Source of the DNA: Clostridia bacterium
Lineage (GTDB): Bacteria > Bacillota_A > Clostridia > Christensenellales > Aristaeellaceae
Direction: 5' to 3'
DNA: 47,429 bases
Assembly (NCBI GenBank): GCA_017530275.1
Contig: JAFXMP010000252.1
Location: forward strand, 1 to 47,429
Shown: positions 39,386-47,373 of the stretch, one piece after another
How positions within the stretch are numbered: position 1 is the stretch's first letter
Layout of the letters: each line of letters begins with the position of its first letter
Translations under genes and position numbers: made by a program
The notes under the pieces: generated by a model
The model's database searches: none
What the model saw: only the letters and a program-made list of their open reading frames with translations
Told to the model about the DNA's origin: nothing

Positions 39386-39876
39386 ACGTGTTGGAGCCCT
39401 GGCGGCGGACCCTTCGCCCGCTGATCCCCAAGGGGTTTCTCCGCCGGGATCAGAGGGACGGCTTGTTTGTCAGCGATTATCCCCGGTACGGGGAAGCGGA
39501 AGCTGTTTCCGCCCGCATTGAAAAAGCGGGTTTCCGGGTAAATGGGACGGACGGTTTGGCCCGTATCATCCCGAAAACAGGAACCTTAGCCGCCCTGTTG
39601 GATGATGTGCCTGTGTGCCAGCCGCCTATAACGGATGAAACCCTGTTTCTGTACAGCCTGGCCCGCCGGATCGCGGAAACAAACGCGCCTCTGACCCCGG
39701 AGACGGAAAGCGCCGTCTGGACAGCCCTCAAATACTTAGACGCGGGGGACGAAACGGGCCTGTACCGCTTTCTTTCTCCCGCCGCCGCCCTGGCGCAGCG
39801 GAAGCATCGGCCTTTACCGGGAGGGCTGGGGAGGATCATTCTGCGCTATATGTCAGCGTGTAGAGTTCAGAGTTGA
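39382..39876 (+). CDS. Hypothetical protein coupled to DUF1934
   Basis: This 164-residue protein is not recognised. The N-terminus is basic (EPWRRTLRPLIPKGFLRRDQ), the middle has an alternating pattern (YGEAEAVSARIEKAGFRV, GLARIIPKTGTLAALL) and the C-terminal half is helical. It has no signal or membrane segment. The GTG start overlaps the stop of the DUF1934 gene. Its last five codons and stop fall within heptamer repeat copy F, so the element supplies the C-terminus (CRVQS) and the stop codon. The original end of the gene may have been longer or different. Confidence 0.7.
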   Translation: MNVLEPWRRTLRPLIPKGFLRRDQRDGLFVSDYPRYGEAEAVSARIEKAGFRVNGTDGLARIIPKTGTLAALLDDVPVCQPPITDETLFLYSLARRIAETNAPLTPETESAVWTALKYLDAGDETGLYRFLSPAAALAQRKHRPLPGGLGRIILRYMSACRVQS

Positions 39877-39945
39877 GAGTTGAGATGATATAGTCTCTGT
39901 GACGATAAGAATTCAAATCGTTCAACAAAATGAATCTCAACTCTT
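39861..39945. repeat. Heptamer inverted-repeat element, copy F
   Basis: The left end AGAGTTCAGAGTTGAGAGTT followed by GAGATGATATAGT is matched on the right by a short ATCTCAACTCT. It overlaps the 3' end of the gene at 39382 and lies 44 bases before the UlaG-like gene. Confidence 0.8.
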
Positions 39946-39988
39946 GCCACTTTCGTTCATCATCATTTTGTTTTGGGGAGGTTTCGCC

Positions 39989-40636
39989 ATGTTGATTACC
40001 TATCACGGTCATTCGGAATTTTACCTGGAAGGGGCCAACGGCTTCGCCCTGCTCACCGATCCCTACGACGATCACGTGGGTTATCCCATGGGGGAATACC
40101 GCTGTGACGCTGTGACGGTGAGCCACGGTCACGGGGACCACAATTTCACCCGGAAAGCCTCAGGCGCGCCCGCCATCATCGACAGCGAGGGAACATGGCA
40201 TCCCGCCCCGGAAGTGAAGGTCACCGCCATTCCCTCGGTACATGACGACGCAAACGGAGCCAAGCGGGGCAAAAACCTGATCATGAAGATCGAAATGGAG
40301 GGCCTGACCATCGCGCACCTGGGCGACCAGGGCGTGGCCCTGACCCCGGAACAATTAACGGCTCTGGGCAAGATCGACATTCTGATGCTCCCCGTGGGCG
40401 GCTTCTTCACCATCGACGCTCAAACGGCCTGTGAGATCGTGAAGGCCGTAAAGCCCCGCGTCACCATTCCCATGCACTACAAAACCTCCGTCAATGCCGA
40501 ATGGCCCATTTCCGACGAAAAGGAATTCCTGCGCCTCATGGGTCAACCCTCTCTCGCTCCCCTGCCCCTGCTGCGGGTGACCAAGGGCGATTTAAGCGAA
40601 CAACCCGGGCTGGTTATGCTGGAATGGACACTTTAG
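39989..40636 (+). CDS. MBL-fold metal-dependent hydrolase, UlaG-like
   Basis: This 215-residue protein is a small metallo-beta-lactamase-fold hydrolase of the UlaG/YtkL type. Metal ligands lie in VSHGHGDHN (about residues 44-52) and in late VHDD, HLGDQG and IPMHYKT (about 166-172) segments. It starts MLITYHGHSEFYL, typical of the group. UlaG itself opens L-ascorbate-6-phosphate lactone, but most family members have unknown substrates. The ATG is preceded by TTTTGGGGAGG. There is no clear link to its neighbours, and the hairpin field at 40656 follows. Confidence 0.88.
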   Translation: MLITYHGHSEFYLEGANGFALLTDPYDDHVGYPMGEYRCDAVTVSHGHGDHNFTRKASGAPAIIDSEGTWHPAPEVKVTAIPSVHDDANGAKRGKNLIMKIEMEGLTIAHLGDQGVALTPEQLTALGKIDILMLPVGGFFTIDAQTACEIVKAVKPRVTIPMHYKTSVNAEWPISDEKEFLRLMGQPSLAPLPLLRVTKGDLSEQPGLVMLEWTL

Positions 40637-40655
40637 GTCAGGAATAAAGGAGACC

Positions 40656-41052
40656 GGCGGGGCTTTGCCCCTCACCCCACCAGGGCGGTGACCGCCCTGG
40701 ACCCGCAACTGGCGATCATATTTTGTTGGGACAAATCAACAACCTCCGCCTGCCGCGCTGGGGTTACGAAAAGTTTGAAGGCTTCTGGCCCATAGAAAGC
40801 CTGGGAAAATCCGAGGGGGAAAGTTTACTTTCCCCTGCGGATTCTTCCCTGGCTTTCCCCGGATGCTTCGCATCCGGGTTGGCGTCCAAAGGACGCCTGG
40901 CCAGAAGCACAGCGGCGTCAAGCCACTCTTCCGCGTCCTTCTTTGCTTCACCGGGAGTCAACTTCATTTTTCCTTTCATGCAGCTTCCGGCTTAGAGGTC
41001 CAGGAGGTGAAACCTCCTGGTGCAGGTGCGCGAGGGCCGCAGAGGCCCTCGC
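40656..41052. other. Second hairpin field with a cloverleaf-like core
   Basis: This 400-base gap holds at least eight hairpins: GGGGC/GCCCC (40659-40671), a 9-bp perfect stem (40680-40700), TTGTTG/CAACAA (40723-40742), a 10-bp outer stem GCTTCTGGCC/GGCCAGAAGC (40781-40790 and 40899-40908) that encloses three hairpins (40798-40854, 40858-40878 and 40881-40897), a 9-bp stem with GAA loop (41000-41020) and a 9-bp stem (41030-41052). The enclosed hairpins are perfect or nearly so. Loops are short (TT, TTC, AAA). A structured RNA or a mosaic of small repeats would both explain it. I see no convincing gene. Confidence 0.75.
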
Positions 41053-41119
41053 TTCGTTGTGGCTTAAAGTGCCCAATAATGAACAATCGAACCATTACAA
41101 AGTGTTGGAGGGAAACGCC

Positions 41120-42061
41120 ATGCTGATTCATCAAGCGGCATTTGAGGGAAAGGGACCGCTGCTCAAGGGTAACCTGCACTGCCATACCACCCGCAGCGAC
41201 GCAATATCCTCGCCGGAAACGGTGATGCGCCAATACGCCGCCATGGGCTATGATTTTCTGGCCCTGACGGATCACCGGATCTATAACTATGACAGTTACG
41301 CCCCGGATACGGGTTTGCTGGTGCTGCCCGGCATGGAGCTGGACGCCGGCCTGCCCGGCCCCGGCTGCCACTGCGTGCATCTGGTATCCTTAGGGCCTGA
41401 GCAGGAGCGGGGCAATGGCTTTGCCCAGGACCAGCGCTTTGAAAGCGTGAAGGCGGCGGACGCGGCGGCGGTGCTGCCCATGCTGCGCACCATCCAGGAA
41501 GCCAATAACCTGCCCATGTTCTGCCATCCGGAATGGAGCGGCAACACGGCCCAGGAAATTTTTGCCCTGCCGGAGATCGGGCTCATGGAAATCTGGAATT
41601 CCGGCTGCGCGGTGGAAGACGGGCTGGATACGCACGGGGCTTACTGGGACGAACTGCTGTGCGCGGGACGAAGGGTGTTCGGTACGGCGACGGACGACGG
41701 CCACCACCCCTATCAGAACGGTCTGGGCTATATCCGGGTACGGGCGGAAAAGAACCCGTCCTCCATCCTGGACGCCCTGCGGCGCGGCGCGTTTTACGCC
41801 TCCTGCGGCCCGGAAATTTATGATTTCTATTTGGAGGACGATAAGGCGGTCATTTTCTGCTCTCCGGTGGAAACCATCCGCTTCCGGCATTTCCGCGTGC
41901 CCTATGTGGAACGGAAAGGCCCCGGCATCATGGGCCACCAGACCGTGCCCGTGAAGAACACCAATTATATCCGCGCAGAAATTGTGGATGCCCAGGGCCG
42001 CATGGCCTGGACCAATCCCCTTTTCCTGGACGAAGAATATTGGAAACGTTTCGAAAAATAG
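41120..42061 (+). CDS. PHP domain phosphoesterase
   Basis: This 313-residue protein has a PHP (polymerase and histidinol phosphatase) domain, a metal-dependent phosphoesterase fold. Ligands are visible in GNLHCHTTRSDA (about 17-28), FLALTDHR (about 50-57), a late MFCHPEWS (about 135-142) and TATDDGHH (about 190-197). It resembles the stand-alone PHP family of Clostridia and not the DNA polymerase III form. The ATG follows TTGGAGGGAAA. The HIT gene lies 12 bases downstream, so they form an operon. The substrate is unknown. Confidence 0.9.
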   Translation: MLIHQAAFEGKGPLLKGNLHCHTTRSDAISSPETVMRQYAAMGYDFLALTDHRIYNYDSYAPDTGLLVLPGMELDAGLPGPGCHCVHLVSLGPEQERGNGFAQDQRFESVKAADAAAVLPMLRTIQEANNLPMFCHPEWSGNTAQEIFALPEIGLMEIWNSGCAVEDGLDTHGAYWDELLCAGRRVFGTATDDGHHPYQNGLGYIRVRAEKNPSSILDALRRGAFYASCGPEIYDFYLEDDKAVIFCSPVETIRFRHFRVPYVERKGPGIMGHQTVPVKNTNYIRAEIVDAQGRMAWTNPLFLDEEYWKRFEK

Positions 42062-42073
42062 GAGGAAAACATC

Positions 42074-42415
42074 ATGGAAAACTGCCTGTTCTGTAAAATC
42101 ATCGCCGGGGATATCCCCTCCACGAAAGTGTATGAGGATGAATACTGCTACGCCTTCCGGGATATCAATCCCCAGGCGCCCACCCATATTTTGGTGGTGC
42201 CCAAAGATCACGTTGCCAGCATTGCGGAAGTCGATCGGCTTTCCCCTGAGGCCCTGTGCGCGATAATTGCCGCCATCGGTAAAATCGCCGCCCGGGAAGG
42301 GCTTGAAAAGGGCTTCCGGGTGGTCAGCAACTGCGGGCCAGACGCCTGTCAGAGCGTGCCCCATCTGCACTTTCACATCCTGGGCGGGCGGCAAATGGCG
42401 GATAAAATGGCTTGA
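42074..42415 (+). CDS. HIT family protein (HinT-like)
   Basis: This 113-residue histidine triad protein is of the HinT branch, which hydrolyses purine nucleoside phosphoramidates such as AMP-lysine. Marks are CLFCKIIAGDIPSTKVYED at the N-terminus, DINPQAPTHILVVPK, RVVSNCGPDACQSVPHLHFHILGGR with the HxHxH catalytic triad (about 97-101). The length is normal. It follows the PHP gene by 12 bases with an AGGAGG-like site. Confidence 0.95.
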   Translation: MENCLFCKIIAGDIPSTKVYEDEYCYAFRDINPQAPTHILVVPKDHVASIAEVDRLSPEALCAIIAAIGKIAAREGLEKGFRVVSNCGPDACQSVPHLHFHILGGRQMADKMA

Positions 42416-42480
42416 TTGGGAAAAAAATTTCCTGATCCTCGATGAAAGTGTAAAAACATTTTTGCACCCTGAAAAGGCTG

Positions 42481-42509
42481 TTGACACTCCCGCCTGAAAG
42501 CGTTATAAT
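42481..42509 (+). promoter_or_regulatory. Sigma-A promoter for rpsU
   Basis: A perfect TTGACA (42481-42486) and TATAAT (42504-42509) are spaced by 17 bp. A leader of about 85 bases follows before the start codon. Confidence 0.9.
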
Positions 42510-42601
42510 ACATGCACGGTCGCCATCCGCCGGTCAAACGGCGTCGCACCGTGAGCAAACGGTGTTGTTTCAGGCGAGATGAGCGAAGGGAGGGAAAACA
42601 A

Positions 42602-42775
42602 GTGTCTGAGGTTCATGTCAACAAGAACGAATCGCTGGAAAGCGCGCTGAAGCGCTTCAAGCGGCAGTGCGCCCGTGCCGGCGTACTGGCGGAAGTTCGT
42701 AAGCGCGAACATTATGAAAAGCCCAGCGTAAAGCGCAAGAAGAAGGCGGAAGCCGCTCGCAAGCGGAAGTATTGA
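42602..42775 (+). CDS. rpsU: 30S ribosomal protein S21
   Basis: Ribosomal protein S21 is a small-subunit protein, here 57 residues long. It starts [20 protein letters not shown] and ends in the strongly basic [17 protein letters not shown] tail, as in Firmicutes S21. The GTG start at 42602 is preceded by GAAGGGAGGG. Upstream in-frame codons do not fit the family. It has its own strong promoter and a terminator at 42790. Confidence 0.97.
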   Translation: MSEVHVNKNESLESALKRFKRQCARAGVLAEVRKREHYEKPSVKRKKKAEAARKRKY

Positions 42776-42789
42776 TCCGTCTCGCCAAG

Positions 42790-42818
42790 GCCGCCCGGTA
42801 ATGTGCCGGGCGGCTTTT
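42790..42818 (+). terminator. Terminator after rpsU
   Basis: The stem GCCGCCCGG/CCGGGCGGC encloses a 7-base loop and is followed by TTTT. It ends 13 bases before the ribosome site of the next gene, which may therefore depend on read-through or on a weak promoter I cannot see. Confidence 0.85.
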
Positions 42819-42842
42819 GTAAATCATACAGGAGGTGTTTTC

Positions 42843-43964
42843 ATGAAAAGGCTGCTTGCCCTGCTGCTCATCGCCCTGCTGCTGCCCTGGGCCGCTTTGG
42901 CCGAAAACGGCGCTTCCCTGGCCTACAAGGCCGCTTCCCGCACCGGTCCTGGCACCCAGTATTCCGAAGAACTGGGCACCCTGAACCCGCCCCTGAGCCT
43001 GACCGTGATTTCTTACGCCCGCCGGGCGGAAACGGAATGGTATCACGTGGAATTCACTCGCAGCGGCAAACTGTACCGCACCTATATCCTGAAAAGCAAG
43101 GTGAAGGACGCGGGCGCGGCTCGGGTCGAAAGCGAAGAATATTCCCAGGATTTCCTTCTTTCTTCCGCAAAAGCGTACTATGGTCCCGGCGAAAACTACG
43201 CTCCCCGGCCTGGCACCCTGTCCGCCCAAACCGAGGTGAAAGTGTTTGAAACAGAAGGGGAATGGGCCCTGTGCGAATACCGGGAGGACTGGCGCTGGGC
43301 CCGCGGATACATTCACGTATCCAATCTGACTTATACCCAGGCCGCGCCCCTGGAGACCGCCGTGCCCGCTCCCGTAGACGAGAGTGGATGGAGCGTGCTG
43401 CCAGGCGACGCGGAAACCGCCGCTCCTGCCATGCCCTCTGCGGGTGCGGGGCTGCCCCTGGACGCGGAAGCGCTGCCTGCCGCCAATGCAGTCGGCGTAT
43501 TCTTTCTCACCGCAGCTGCGGATATTTACTTTGGCCCCGGCGAACAGTACGAAATTCAAACCTTCCAGGAGGACCTGGCAGCCCTGGGCATCCTGTCTTC
43601 CGGCGTGCGGGCCTACGGCCAGGAAAACGGCTGGGTGCTGATCCGCTATTCCAACGGCAATCCCGGCGAATACCGCTACGGCTGGATCAGCCCTGAAGCC
43701 CTGTCCGGCGCAAGCGAAGCCTTCCTTCCGATCCTGGCCTTCGCTTATCAGCCCGCCGCGCTCATCCGGGATACTTGGGTAGCCGGTGATCCCGATATCC
43801 TGATGGATACTGAAATCAGCCTGCCCATCCATACCGCCGTTACCGCCCTGGCCTGCCTCAATGCCGACCCTGCCTGGGTCTACTGCGAATATACCCGCCT
43901 GGAAAACAATATCCCGGTTCTCGAGCGGGCTTTCCTGCCCGCAGACGCGCTGGTCACGCGGTGA
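42843..43964 (+). CDS. Secreted bacterial SH3-domain protein
   Basis: This 373-residue protein has a classical signal peptide (KRLLALLLIALLLPWAALA, residues 2-20, with cleavage after ALA) and repeated bacterial SH3-type segments. Three share the pattern ...GPGxxY or GPGENY: GPGTQYSEELG (about 36), YGPGENYAPRPG (about 117) and FGPGEQYEIQT (about 235). A Pro/Ala-rich linker separates the second and third. Such domains usually bind cell wall peptides or mediate attachment outside the cell; no catalytic domain is seen. The ATG follows CAGGAGGTG. The function is unknown. Confidence 0.85.
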   Translation: MKRLLALLLIALLLPWAALAENGASLAYKAASRTGPGTQYSEELGTLNPPLSLTVISYARRAETEWYHVEFTRSGKLYRTYILKSKVKDAGAARVESEEYSQDFLLSSAKAYYGPGENYAPRPGTLSAQTEVKVFETEGEWALCEYREDWRWARGYIHVSNLTYTQAAPLETAVPAPVDESGWSVLPGDAETAAPAMPSAGAGLPLDAEALPAANAVGVFFLTAAADIYFGPGEQYEIQTFQEDLAALGILSSGVRAYGQENGWVLIRYSNGNPGEYRYGWISPEALSGASEAFLPILAFAYQPAALIRDTWVAGDPDILMDTEISLPIHTAVTALACLNADPAWVYCEYTRLENNIPVLERAFLPADALVTR

Positions 43965-43996
43965 TCCGCTTTTCTCAAATAGCCGCTGGGTTTATG

Positions 43997-44040
43997 CTGT
44001 TATGCAGTGCTCATTTTGACCATTGGGCACTGCATAACAG
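43997..44040. terminator. 14-bp perfect hairpin between converging genes
   Basis: The arms CTGTTATGCAGTGC and GCACTGCATAACAG enclose a 16-base loop, followed by TATTATTATAAT. It lies between the SH3 and potassium channel genes and may end transcription from both sides. Confidence 0.65.
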
Positions 44041-44068
44041 TATTATTATAATGTGAGAAAAAGTACAT

Positions 44069-44878
44069 TTATTTCAGTTTTTTCCCGCAGTAGGGACAAT
44101 ACGTTTTTTCCTCTGATTCCGTCTTTCTGGAAATCACCTCGGAGAATCCCGCCGCGATAATACCGGTGGGGATGGCGATGATCCCGATGCCCACCAGGCT
44201 GATGAGGGCGGCAAAGAAACGGCCCACCGCCGTGATGGGGTACACGTCCCCGTAGCCCACAGTGGTCAGCGTACAGATAGCCCACCACAGGGAGGACACG
44301 ACGTTGGGAAACTGTTCGGGCTGCACCGGGTTTTCCACCGTGTACATGATAATGGCTGAAAACAGCATCACAAAAGCGCACAGCGCCAGGGACATGATCA
44401 ACCGGGAAGCTGACAGACGGATCACCTGTATGATGGTCTGCAGCGCGTCGATATACCGGCCTAGCTTAAACACCCGGAACAGGCGGAACAGCCGGAATAG
44501 ACGCACCATGCGCAGATACCGCATATCCGCGGAAATAACAGGCAGATAAAAGGGCAGAATGGCCAGCAGGTCGATGAGCGCCATGAAGGAAAAAATGTAT
44601 TTGACGTGCGGATGGGCCGCCTGGGGGTACAGCAGGTCCGCTGTCCAAATGCGGGCCAGGTATTCCACCGAAAAAACGATCACGGAAAAGAACTCAAATG
44701 CCCGGAAAACCATGCGGTACTTTGCAGCGAGAGAATCAAAGGATTCCAGCACGATGGACGTTACGCTGAGCAGGATCAGCGCCATGATCAGCAGGTCAAA
44801 GGACCGGCTGGCCCGGTCGCTGCCGTCGTCCTTGCTGATGATGTCGAATACCCGGGTCTTGATGGCTGTATAGGACAT
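44069..44878 (-). CDS. Voltage-gated-like potassium channel
   Basis: This 269-residue membrane protein has the six-helix architecture of a Kv channel. S4 is arginine-rich (RYLRMVRLFRLFRLFRVF, about 117-134) and the pore loop carries the potassium selectivity filter TTVGYGD (about 206-212). The C-terminal tail contains YCPYCGKK, a CxxC pair that could be half of a zinc ribbon. It is probably a tetrameric potassium channel that responds to membrane voltage. The ATG at 44878 follows GGAGGA with good spacing; an ATG 27 bases upstream has no site. The promoter is at 44916-44944. Confidence 0.93.
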   Translation of the reverse strand: MSYTAIKTRVFDIISKDDGSDRASRSFDLLIMALILLSVTSIVLESFDSLAAKYRMVFRAFEFFSVIVFSVEYLARIWTADLLYPQAAHPHVKYIFSFMALIDLLAILPFYLPVISADMRYLRMVRLFRLFRLFRVFKLGRYIDALQTIIQVIRLSASRLIMSLALCAFVMLFSAIIMYTVENPVQPEQFPNVVSSLWWAICTLTTVGYGDVYPITAVGRFFAALISLVGIGIIAIPTGIIAAGFSEVISRKTESEEKTYCPYCGKKLK

Positions 44879-44915
44879 AACGCATTCCTCCGCTTCTATC
44901 GACAATTTCCAAAAA

Positions 44916-44944
44916 AGTATATCACCTGTTCCGCTTTCTGTAAA
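44916..44944 (-). promoter_or_regulatory. Sigma-A promoter for the potassium channel gene
   Basis: On the minus strand, TTTACA (44944-44939) and TATACT (44921-44916) are spaced by 17 bp. It begins directly after the terminator of the nucleotidase gene. Confidence 0.78.
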
Positions 44945-44945
44945 C

Positions 44946-44972
44946 CAAAAGGAGGCTGCTGTGGCAGCCTCC
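44946..44972 (-). terminator. Terminator after the nucleotidase gene
   Basis: Read on the minus strand, the arms GGAGGCTGCC/GGCAGCCTCC-type stem with a short ACAG loop is followed by TTTT. It lies 18 bases after the nucleotidase stop. Confidence 0.85.
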
Positions 44973-44990
44973 CGATTGGTTTTGGAGGGA

Positions 44991-47027
44991 TTATTTGATC
45001 TGGGTTTCTCTGCCCTGGGGCGCGCCGTAGGCTTCCGTGGTGATCACGCCGTTCAGCACTTCAGTGACGTAAGCCATCACCGCTTCGTCCATGGGGATGC
45101 CGGTATCGAAACCGCTGCCCTCGCTGTAGGCGCGGGCGAAACAGTTGTAGGTGTCGCCGCCGGCGGCGATGAAGTTGTTGGTCACCACCGCGTAGGTAGC
45201 GGCGGGATCAAAGGCTTCGCCGTTGATGGTTTCGATGGTCACACGCTGGATGGAGGCGGGCTTGAAATAGCTGGTATCCTTGCCATCCAGCATATACACT
45301 TCACCCTTGGCGAATTCTTTGGTGGTGTCCAGGGTCCATTTGATGCCGCTGGTCTGGGGATAGCCGCCCACGGGATCGGGGGTACAGAAGGTGGAGGCTT
45401 CCAGGGCTTCCAGCAGTTCTTCGCCGGTGACATAAATCACGGCCACAGTATTGCCGAAGGGCAGCACTGTGTTGATGTCCTTCATGGTCACATCGCCGGC
45501 TTCGATATTGGCGCGGATGCCGCCGCCGTTGGTGATGCCCACCACGTGGCTGGGCTCCACCTGCTCGACGCCGCCTTCTTTGACCACGCTCCACACCATG
45601 GCATCGACGATCAGGTCGCCCAGGTTAGTTTCTTCGGTGCGGTTGCCGGGAGCCCTGTTGCCGTTAAGCAGCACTTCGGTGGTGGCGAAGACGTTGTTGT
45701 ATATGGCGTCCGCGGCGTCCATGATTTCCTTGGCTTTGGCGGCCACGGCTTCGTCCTTTGCCAGCAGGGCAGTGTCTACCAGGAAGTTGTCGCAGATTCT
45801 CTTGGTTTCGTTATCGATCACGATCACGCCGATGTTGGCGAATTTGGTGCCGGTGGACTGGATGGGTTCGCCGTTTTCGCCCTGGGTCATGACGGAGTGG
45901 GAATGGCCGTCGATCACGAAGTCGATGCCGGTCACGTTAGCCAGCAGGTCGATGGAGCGGTAGCCGTTGGGGGCAGATTCAGCGTACACGCCCAAGTGGC
46001 ACAGACCGATCACCAGATCCACGTCATTGCGGACGGTGTCTACATGTTTCTGCACGGTGGCGTACAGATCGCCGAAAGTGGTAAAATGAATTTCCTTGAT
46101 CAGGCCGGGGTTCACCTTGGTGGCGGTTTCAGGGGTTTCTACGCCTACGAAAGCGACCTTCAGATAAGGTTCGCCGTTGGGATCGTCCTTGGGGACAAAG
46201 TTCACGATGCTGACGCCAGGCAAAATGGATTCATTGGTGGCGTCCACGATCACGTTGCAGCAGATGGTCTCAAATTCAGCCTTGGACAGGTTATCCATTA
46301 GCTGGGCATAGCCGAAATCGAAATCATGGTTGCCCAGGGTAACCAGATTGTACCCGGCGGCGTTCATCATTTCGATGGCGGCGGCGCCTTTATTGGTAGA
46401 AACGTAGATGGTGCCCTGGCTGAAATCGCCCGCGTCCACGGTCAGCACCTTTTCCGCGCCCATCTTGGTGAAATAGTTGCGCAGGGTGGGAACATAGGCG
46501 TAGCCGTCCAGCGCGCCGTGCACGTCGTTGGTGTGCAGGATCACGGTTTTGCCGGTATAGTCGGCGCTGAGCATCTTTTTCAGGGATGCGATCTGGCCTT
46601 CCAGATTGGCGGCGTTATCTGCGGCTTTGCTCAATTCTGCGGCAGCCGCGTCCTTTTCACCGGTCAGTGCGGCGATGGTTTCTTCCAGCGCGGCAAGAGC
46701 GCTTTCTTTTTCGCCGGTGATGGCGGCCACTTTTTCTTCCAATTCAGTGGCGGCGGCTGTCAGCGCTGCCTGCGCTGCATCCTTTTCGTCGGTCAGCGCG
46801 GCGATGGTTTCTTCCAGCGCGGTTTTATCTGCGGTGGCAGTATCCAATTGACTTTTCAGTTCGTCGGCCTGCTTCTGCACAGTGTCCTTGTCGCTGACGG
46901 CAGTGTTCAGCTGGACGTTGAATTCATTCGCCTTATTCTGCCATTCGCTCTTTTCACTCAGCGTAATTACGCCGAATGCCACAGCGGCCACCAACAGAAG
47001 GGCCAGTACAATGCTGAGTTTTTTCAT
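44991..47027 (-). CDS. Surface 5'-nucleotidase (UshA/YfkN-like) with a coiled-coil stalk
   Basis: This 678-residue exported protein begins with a hydrophobic anchor (KKLSIVLALLLVAAVAFGVI, residues 2-21). A coiled-coil stalk of about 125 residues follows (25-150), with repeats such as LEETIAALTDEKDAA and LEETIAALTGEKDAA. Then come the metallophosphoesterase domain (HTNDVHG at about 164, DAGDFSQG, GNHDFDFGY, GHSHSV) and the C-terminal nucleotidase domain (NGGGIRAN, FGNTVAVIYVTGEELLEAL). It should hydrolyse extracellular nucleotides. There is no LPxTG or lipobox, so the N-terminal segment may stay as the anchor. Promoter at 47071-47099. Confidence 0.93.
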   Translation of the reverse strand: MKKLSIVLALLLVAAVAFGVITLSEKSEWQNKANEFNVQLNTAVSDKDTVQKQADELKSQLDTATADKTALEETIAALTDEKDAAQAALTAAATELEEKVAAITGEKESALAALEETIAALTGEKDAAAAELSKAADNAANLEGQIASLKKMLSADYTGKTVILHTNDVHGALDGYAYVPTLRNYFTKMGAEKVLTVDAGDFSQGTIYVSTNKGAAAIEMMNAAGYNLVTLGNHDFDFGYAQLMDNLSKAEFETICCNVIVDATNESILPGVSIVNFVPKDDPNGEPYLKVAFVGVETPETATKVNPGLIKEIHFTTFGDLYATVQKHVDTVRNDVDLVIGLCHLGVYAESAPNGYRSIDLLANVTGIDFVIDGHSHSVMTQGENGEPIQSTGTKFANIGVIVIDNETKRICDNFLVDTALLAKDEAVAAKAKEIMDAADAIYNNVFATTEVLLNGNRAPGNRTEETNLGDLIVDAMVWSVVKEGGVEQVEPSHVVGITNGGGIRANIEAGDVTMKDINTVLPFGNTVAVIYVTGEELLEALEASTFCTPDPVGGYPQTSGIKWTLDTTKEFAKGEVYMLDGKDTSYFKPASIQRVTIETINGEAFDPAATYAVVTNNFIAAGGDTYNCFARAYSEGSGFDTGIPMDEAVMAYVTEVLNGVITTEAYGAPQGRETQIK

Positions 47028-47070
47028 CCGCGTTCTCTCCTTTTATAATAGTATTTCTGGATACGGCATC

Positions 47071-47099
47071 ATTATATCAGATTTTCCTATCGATTGCAA
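47071..47099 (-). promoter_or_regulatory. Sigma-A promoter for the nucleotidase gene
   Basis: On the minus strand, TTGCAA (47099-47094) and TATAAT (47076-47071) are spaced by 17 bp, about 45 bases before the start codon. Confidence 0.8.
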
Positions 47100-47344
47100 T
47101 TAGGATCGGAAATTTCGGGCGGACGGTTTGAAAAGAAAAAGAACGAAAAGAACGGAATTTTGCATACCGCATTCTGTGAATAAGAGAATAATGGGAACAC
47201 GCGTTCTTTTAAAATCCGAACGTTCAGGAAGAATAAGAAATGAATAGTACGGAATATAGAATCAATAGAAGGGAAGTCTCCAGATAGTAATGTTCGTAAA
47301 AACAAAAAAGAACAAGAATCCCGAAAGAAATCTCAAAAAAGATG

Positions 47345-47373
47345 TTGACATAGGGAGGATGACGTGGTATTAT
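47345..47373 (+). promoter_or_regulatory. Sigma-A promoter reading off the right edge
   Basis: A perfect TTGACA (47345-47350) and TATTAT (47368-47373) are spaced by 17 bp. The downstream sequence contains TTGAGAGAGGGACCGGGAGGG, reminiscent of the start of a T-box leader, but it is cut by the window edge. The 47100-47340 gap is AT- and purine-rich and I see no gene in it. Confidence 0.7.

Noticed and set aside
40764..40979. Possible 71-residue minus-strand gene through the second hairpin field
   Set aside because: It runs through perfect hairpins, ends in low-complexity sequence, matches no family and is better explained by the repeats.
47087..47305. Phe-rich 72-codon open frame at the right end
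   Set aside because: Skewed composition from AT-rich intergenic DNA, no ribosome site and overlap with the nucleotidase promoter.
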